NCBI RefSeq assembly: GCF_046506625.1 | Contig: NZ_JBKFFP010000001.1 | Location: 558,001 to 622,000 of the forward strand | Direction: 5' to 3' | From: Zhengella sedimenti | GTDB lineage: Bacteria; Pseudomonadota; Alphaproteobacteria; Rhizobiales; Rhizobiaceae | DNA length: 64,000 nucleotides | In this document: positions 62,258-64,000 of the stretch, piece after piece | How positions within the stretch are numbered: position 1 is the stretch's first letter | Layout: every line of letters starts with the position of its first letter | Notes under the pieces: generated by a model | Told to the model about the DNA's origin: nothing | Databases searched by the model: none | Seen by the model: only the letters and a program-made list of their open reading frames with translations | Translations under genes and position numbers: made by a program

Positions 62258-62668
62258 ATGATGCGACTGCTTCGCCTGACAGGCCTGATGCTCTTCATCC
62301 TGCTGGCCGCGTGGCCGGCGAGCGCGGACCCGCGCGCGATCCTGGAGAACTGGTACGCCGCGCTGAAAGCCGGCGACGAGGCTGCCATCTCCGTGCTCCT
62401 TGCCGAGGATGCGATCTTCGCGCTGGAGGATATCGGCATCGAGCAGACCCGGGAGGAATTCCTGGAGAGCCTGCCGGAATGGCGCGAGGCCATCGGCGGC
62501 GGCTCCCTCCAGTGGAAGCTCCTTGAACCGGGAAACCCGGCTACCGCGCTGGTCTGTTACCGCTTTGCCGACAGCGAGGTGGAAGTGCGCGAGGTGTTCA
62601 CCTTCTCCGGGGCGCAAATCGCGCGCAGCCTGCAGACGGAAACCGGCGAGCGCTGCGAAGATTTCTGA
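62258..62668 (+). CDS. Small secreted SnoaL/nuclear-transport-factor-2-like protein
   Basis: A 136-residue protein with a signal peptide (about residues 1-23, site near ASA-DPR). The mature part (ILENWYAALKAGDEAAISVLLAEDAIFAL, quoted in part) has the opening pattern of SnoaL/NTF2-like cone proteins, which bind ligands or act as small enzymes. Function unknown. ATG 62258 has GAGGAAA upstream. Confidence 0.82.
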   Translation: MMRLLRLTGLMLFILLAAWPASADPRAILENWYAALKAGDEAAISVLLAEDAIFALEDIGIEQTREEFLESLPEWREAIGGGSLQWKLLEPGNPATALVCYRFADSEVEVREVFTFSGAQIARSLQTETGERCEDF

Positions 62669-62696
62669 GCCGGCTTGCCGGAATGGCATGCCAGTA

Positions 62697-62720
62697 AGGC
62701 CGGGTTGGCCAACCCGGCCT
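62697..62720. terminator. Bidirectional hairpin between the SnoaL-like and lytic transglycosylase genes
   Basis: AGGCCGGGTT (62697-62706), GGCC, AACCCGGCCT (62711-62720): perfect 10-base stem between convergent genes, 28 and 32 bases from the stops. T-tracts are poor. Confidence 0.65.
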
Positions 62721-62752
62721 CCTGTTCATCCGCCGGCGGCGGGCGGCCTGGT

Positions 62753-63562
62753 CTAGCCGTCGATATCGGCGGCCATGATCGCGATGGCCTGCTGGTAGAC
62801 ACTGGCGGCGTTCCAGCCCTGGATGGCCCTGAAATTCGCCTGTCCCGGCTGGTATCCGGCCCCCGGACGCCAGCCATGGGCGCGCAGGAAATTGGCCGTG
62901 GAGGCCAGCGCATCGGCCGACGAACGCGAAAGGTCGATGCCGCCACCGTCAAAGTCGACACCGTAGCGGGCGACCGAGCCGGGCAGGAACTGGGTCTGGC
63001 CCCATTCGCCGTGCTTGGCGCCGACCGTCGAACTGGACAGCACGCCGCGATCGACCAGCTTGAGGGCGGACATCAGGTGGCCGGTGAAGAATTCCGAACG
63101 GCGGCAATCATAGGCGAGCGTTGCCGTGGCCGAAATCAGGTTGGAATTGCCCTGGAAGCCGCCGAATGCGGTTTCCATGCCCCAGATGGCGATCAAAGGA
63201 CCGGGCGGCACGCCGTATTGGGCCTCAAGCTGCCTGAAAAGCGAAGCCTTCGATTTCTTCAGGCGCTTGCCCTTGGCGACAATGGTCGGTGCACCGCGCA
63301 CCTGCATGAACTTCTTGAGCGTATACTTGAAGCTCTTCTGGCCCCGGTCGGCGCGGATGGTGTCGCTGGCATAGCGGGTCGCCATCAGGGCAGCGATTCC
63401 ACGCTGGCCGACGCCACCAGCCTGCGCCTCGGCCGCCATCTGCTGCTTCCATGCATCGAAACCGGCCGATGAATTTCCGCACCGGGCTGCAAACGCGGCG
63501 CCGGGTGCCAGAATTACGGCACATGCTACGGCCGTGGCCATGGCTTGGCGTCGGATGTTCAT
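62753..63562 (-). CDS. Lytic murein transglycosylase (MltB family)
   Basis: A 269-residue exported enzyme with a signal peptide (residues 1-24). The catalytic glutamate is in IAIWGMETAFGGFQGN, and EWGQTQFLPGSVARYGVDFDG (parts) is the MltB/SltB signature region. It cleaves peptidoglycan glycan strands with formation of 1,6-anhydromuramic acid. ATG 63562 has GGAGG 8-9 bases before it. It lacks the lipobox of MltB, so it is probably soluble. Confidence 0.94.
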   Translation of the reverse strand: MNIRRQAMATAVACAVILAPGAAFAARCGNSSAGFDAWKQQMAAEAQAGGVGQRGIAALMATRYASDTIRADRGQKSFKYTLKKFMQVRGAPTIVAKGKRLKKSKASLFRQLEAQYGVPPGPLIAIWGMETAFGGFQGNSNLISATATLAYDCRRSEFFTGHLMSALKLVDRGVLSSSTVGAKHGEWGQTQFLPGSVARYGVDFDGGGIDLSRSSADALASTANFLRAHGWRPGAGYQPGQANFRAIQGWNAASVYQQAIAIMAADIDG

Positions 63563-63942
63563 CAAGTCGTCCTCCGGGAAAGAGTGATTCGTCAGCCCCT
63601 GCATGAATTTGCCAGCGATTGCCGGTTTTGTCATCCGGCCGGCGTGTGAAACGCCGGACAAGGCCAGAAGGGATTTCTGCAACCGATCGTGTCAATCCGA
63701 AGGCAGACGGTCGGCAAATGCCCGGTTGACTCAGCAGTCACGCGCGTTTATGGACCCTTCTCGACTTTCCGCGACGAGTGAGAACTCCGACGCGCCGACC
63801 AGGAGGCGGATGCCCCGCAAACCTGGAGGTCCACATCCGGCAGCGCGATGCGCCCCCGGGTGTCGTTCCGCTTTGGCGATTGGATTCTTGCTCCGCGATG
63901 GTTATCTCCGGGGCGAAAACCCCGGAACCCAAGGACTGGACG
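63563..63942. other. Intergenic region between the transglycosylase and ffh
   Basis: A 380-base divergent gap. A possible sigma-70 promoter for ffh is TTGACT (63726-63731) with a TTATGG-like box about 17 bases on. CCGGGG-CGAAAA-CCCCGG (63908-63925) forms a hairpin 17 bases before the ffh start. I looked for the SRP RNA gene and found no match to its conserved apical loop here. No open frame is convincing. Confidence 0.45.
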
Positions 63943-64000
63943 ATGTTTGAAAGCTTATCCGACCGGCTCGGATCAATCCTCAACGGCCTGACAGGCCGCG
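63943..64000 (+). CDS. ffh: Signal recognition particle GTPase Ffh, 3' part outside window
   Basis: Only the first 19 codons are visible (FESLSDRLGSILNGLTG), which match the start of Ffh/SRP54 N-domains. Ffh with 4.5S RNA delivers inner-membrane proteins to FtsY. The gene continues off the right edge. ATG 63943 is preceded by an AAGGACTGG ribosome-site-like stretch. Confidence 0.9.
   Translation, partial: MFESLSDRLGSILNGLTGR

Noticed and set aside
63563..63942. Possible SRP RNA gene upstream of ffh
   Set aside because: The conserved apical-loop sequence of bacterial SRP RNA is absent on either strand.

Overview
The window looks like core chromosome of an alphaproteobacterium of the order Hyphomicrobiales (Rhizobiales). 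The basis is high GC with strong G/C at third codon positions, a conserved-looking order (tesB-glnK-amtB-ftsK-lolA-xthA; tsaD-gpsA divergent from hemC-hemD-mitofilin-hemY), a mitofilin-like protein beside the heme genes, an IalB-like secreted protein, and a GGTTAA-N7-TTAACC CtrA-type box before ftsK. I see no insertion sequences, prophage, CRISPR array or integrase; gene spacing is tight and many genes overlap by 4 bases or converge with overlapping 3' ends.

Layout. 1-2570: an ECF sigma factor entering from the left, its anti-sigma factor and a secreted subtilisin-like protease. 2810-4977: ThpR-like 2'-5' RNA ligase, pterin dehydratase, DUF1232 protein and a second ECF sigma factor. 5243-10095: IalB-like protein, rlmN, a small membrane protein, a LysE exporter and argG. 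10131-15030: membrane hydrolase-like protein plus ICMT-like methyltransferase, a TAXI-type binding protein, and a MarR/MFS efflux operon. 15159-22613: M3 peptidase, asd, leuB, an M23 peptidase, a frameshifted RidA gene and leuD. 22722-31774: redox and stress enzymes (DadA-type oxidase, CMD/AhpD-like protein, OsmC, periplasmic MsrA, amino-acid dehydrogenase, UbiH-type hydroxylase, glutathione peroxidase) and thioesterase II.

31890-36714 is the nitrogen block: glnK with three consecutive, clearly different amtB genes. Each of the three transcription units has a sigma-54-like -24/-12 element upstream. 36796-43333 carries ftsK under a CtrA-type box, lolA, exonuclease III, a cyclic-nucleotide-binding protein with a DNA-binding response regulator, and an L,D-transpeptidase. 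43302-46859 is a leftward run (tsaD, gpsA, YciI, EVE, methyltransferase); 46930-53385 is a rightward run (hemC, hemD, mitofilin-like, hemY, TerB-like, amidotransferase). 53410-61485 has an MFS exporter, a ferredoxin-cytochrome P450 pair, a thermonuclease-like protein, tRNA-Ala(CGC), YggT/DUF167, ppa, a GNAT enzyme, pyridoxal kinase and DUF429. 61542-64000 has beta-carbonic anhydrase, a small SnoaL-like protein, a lytic transglycosylase and the start of ffh.

The most interesting points are the three amtB genes behind matching sigma-54-type promoters, the CtrA-type box before ftsK, the apparent reuse of a protease-propeptide fold in the anti-sigma factor, the RidA frameshift, the P450-ferredoxin pair and a possible 39-residue gene between leuB and asd. 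I could not identify a wholly new system.
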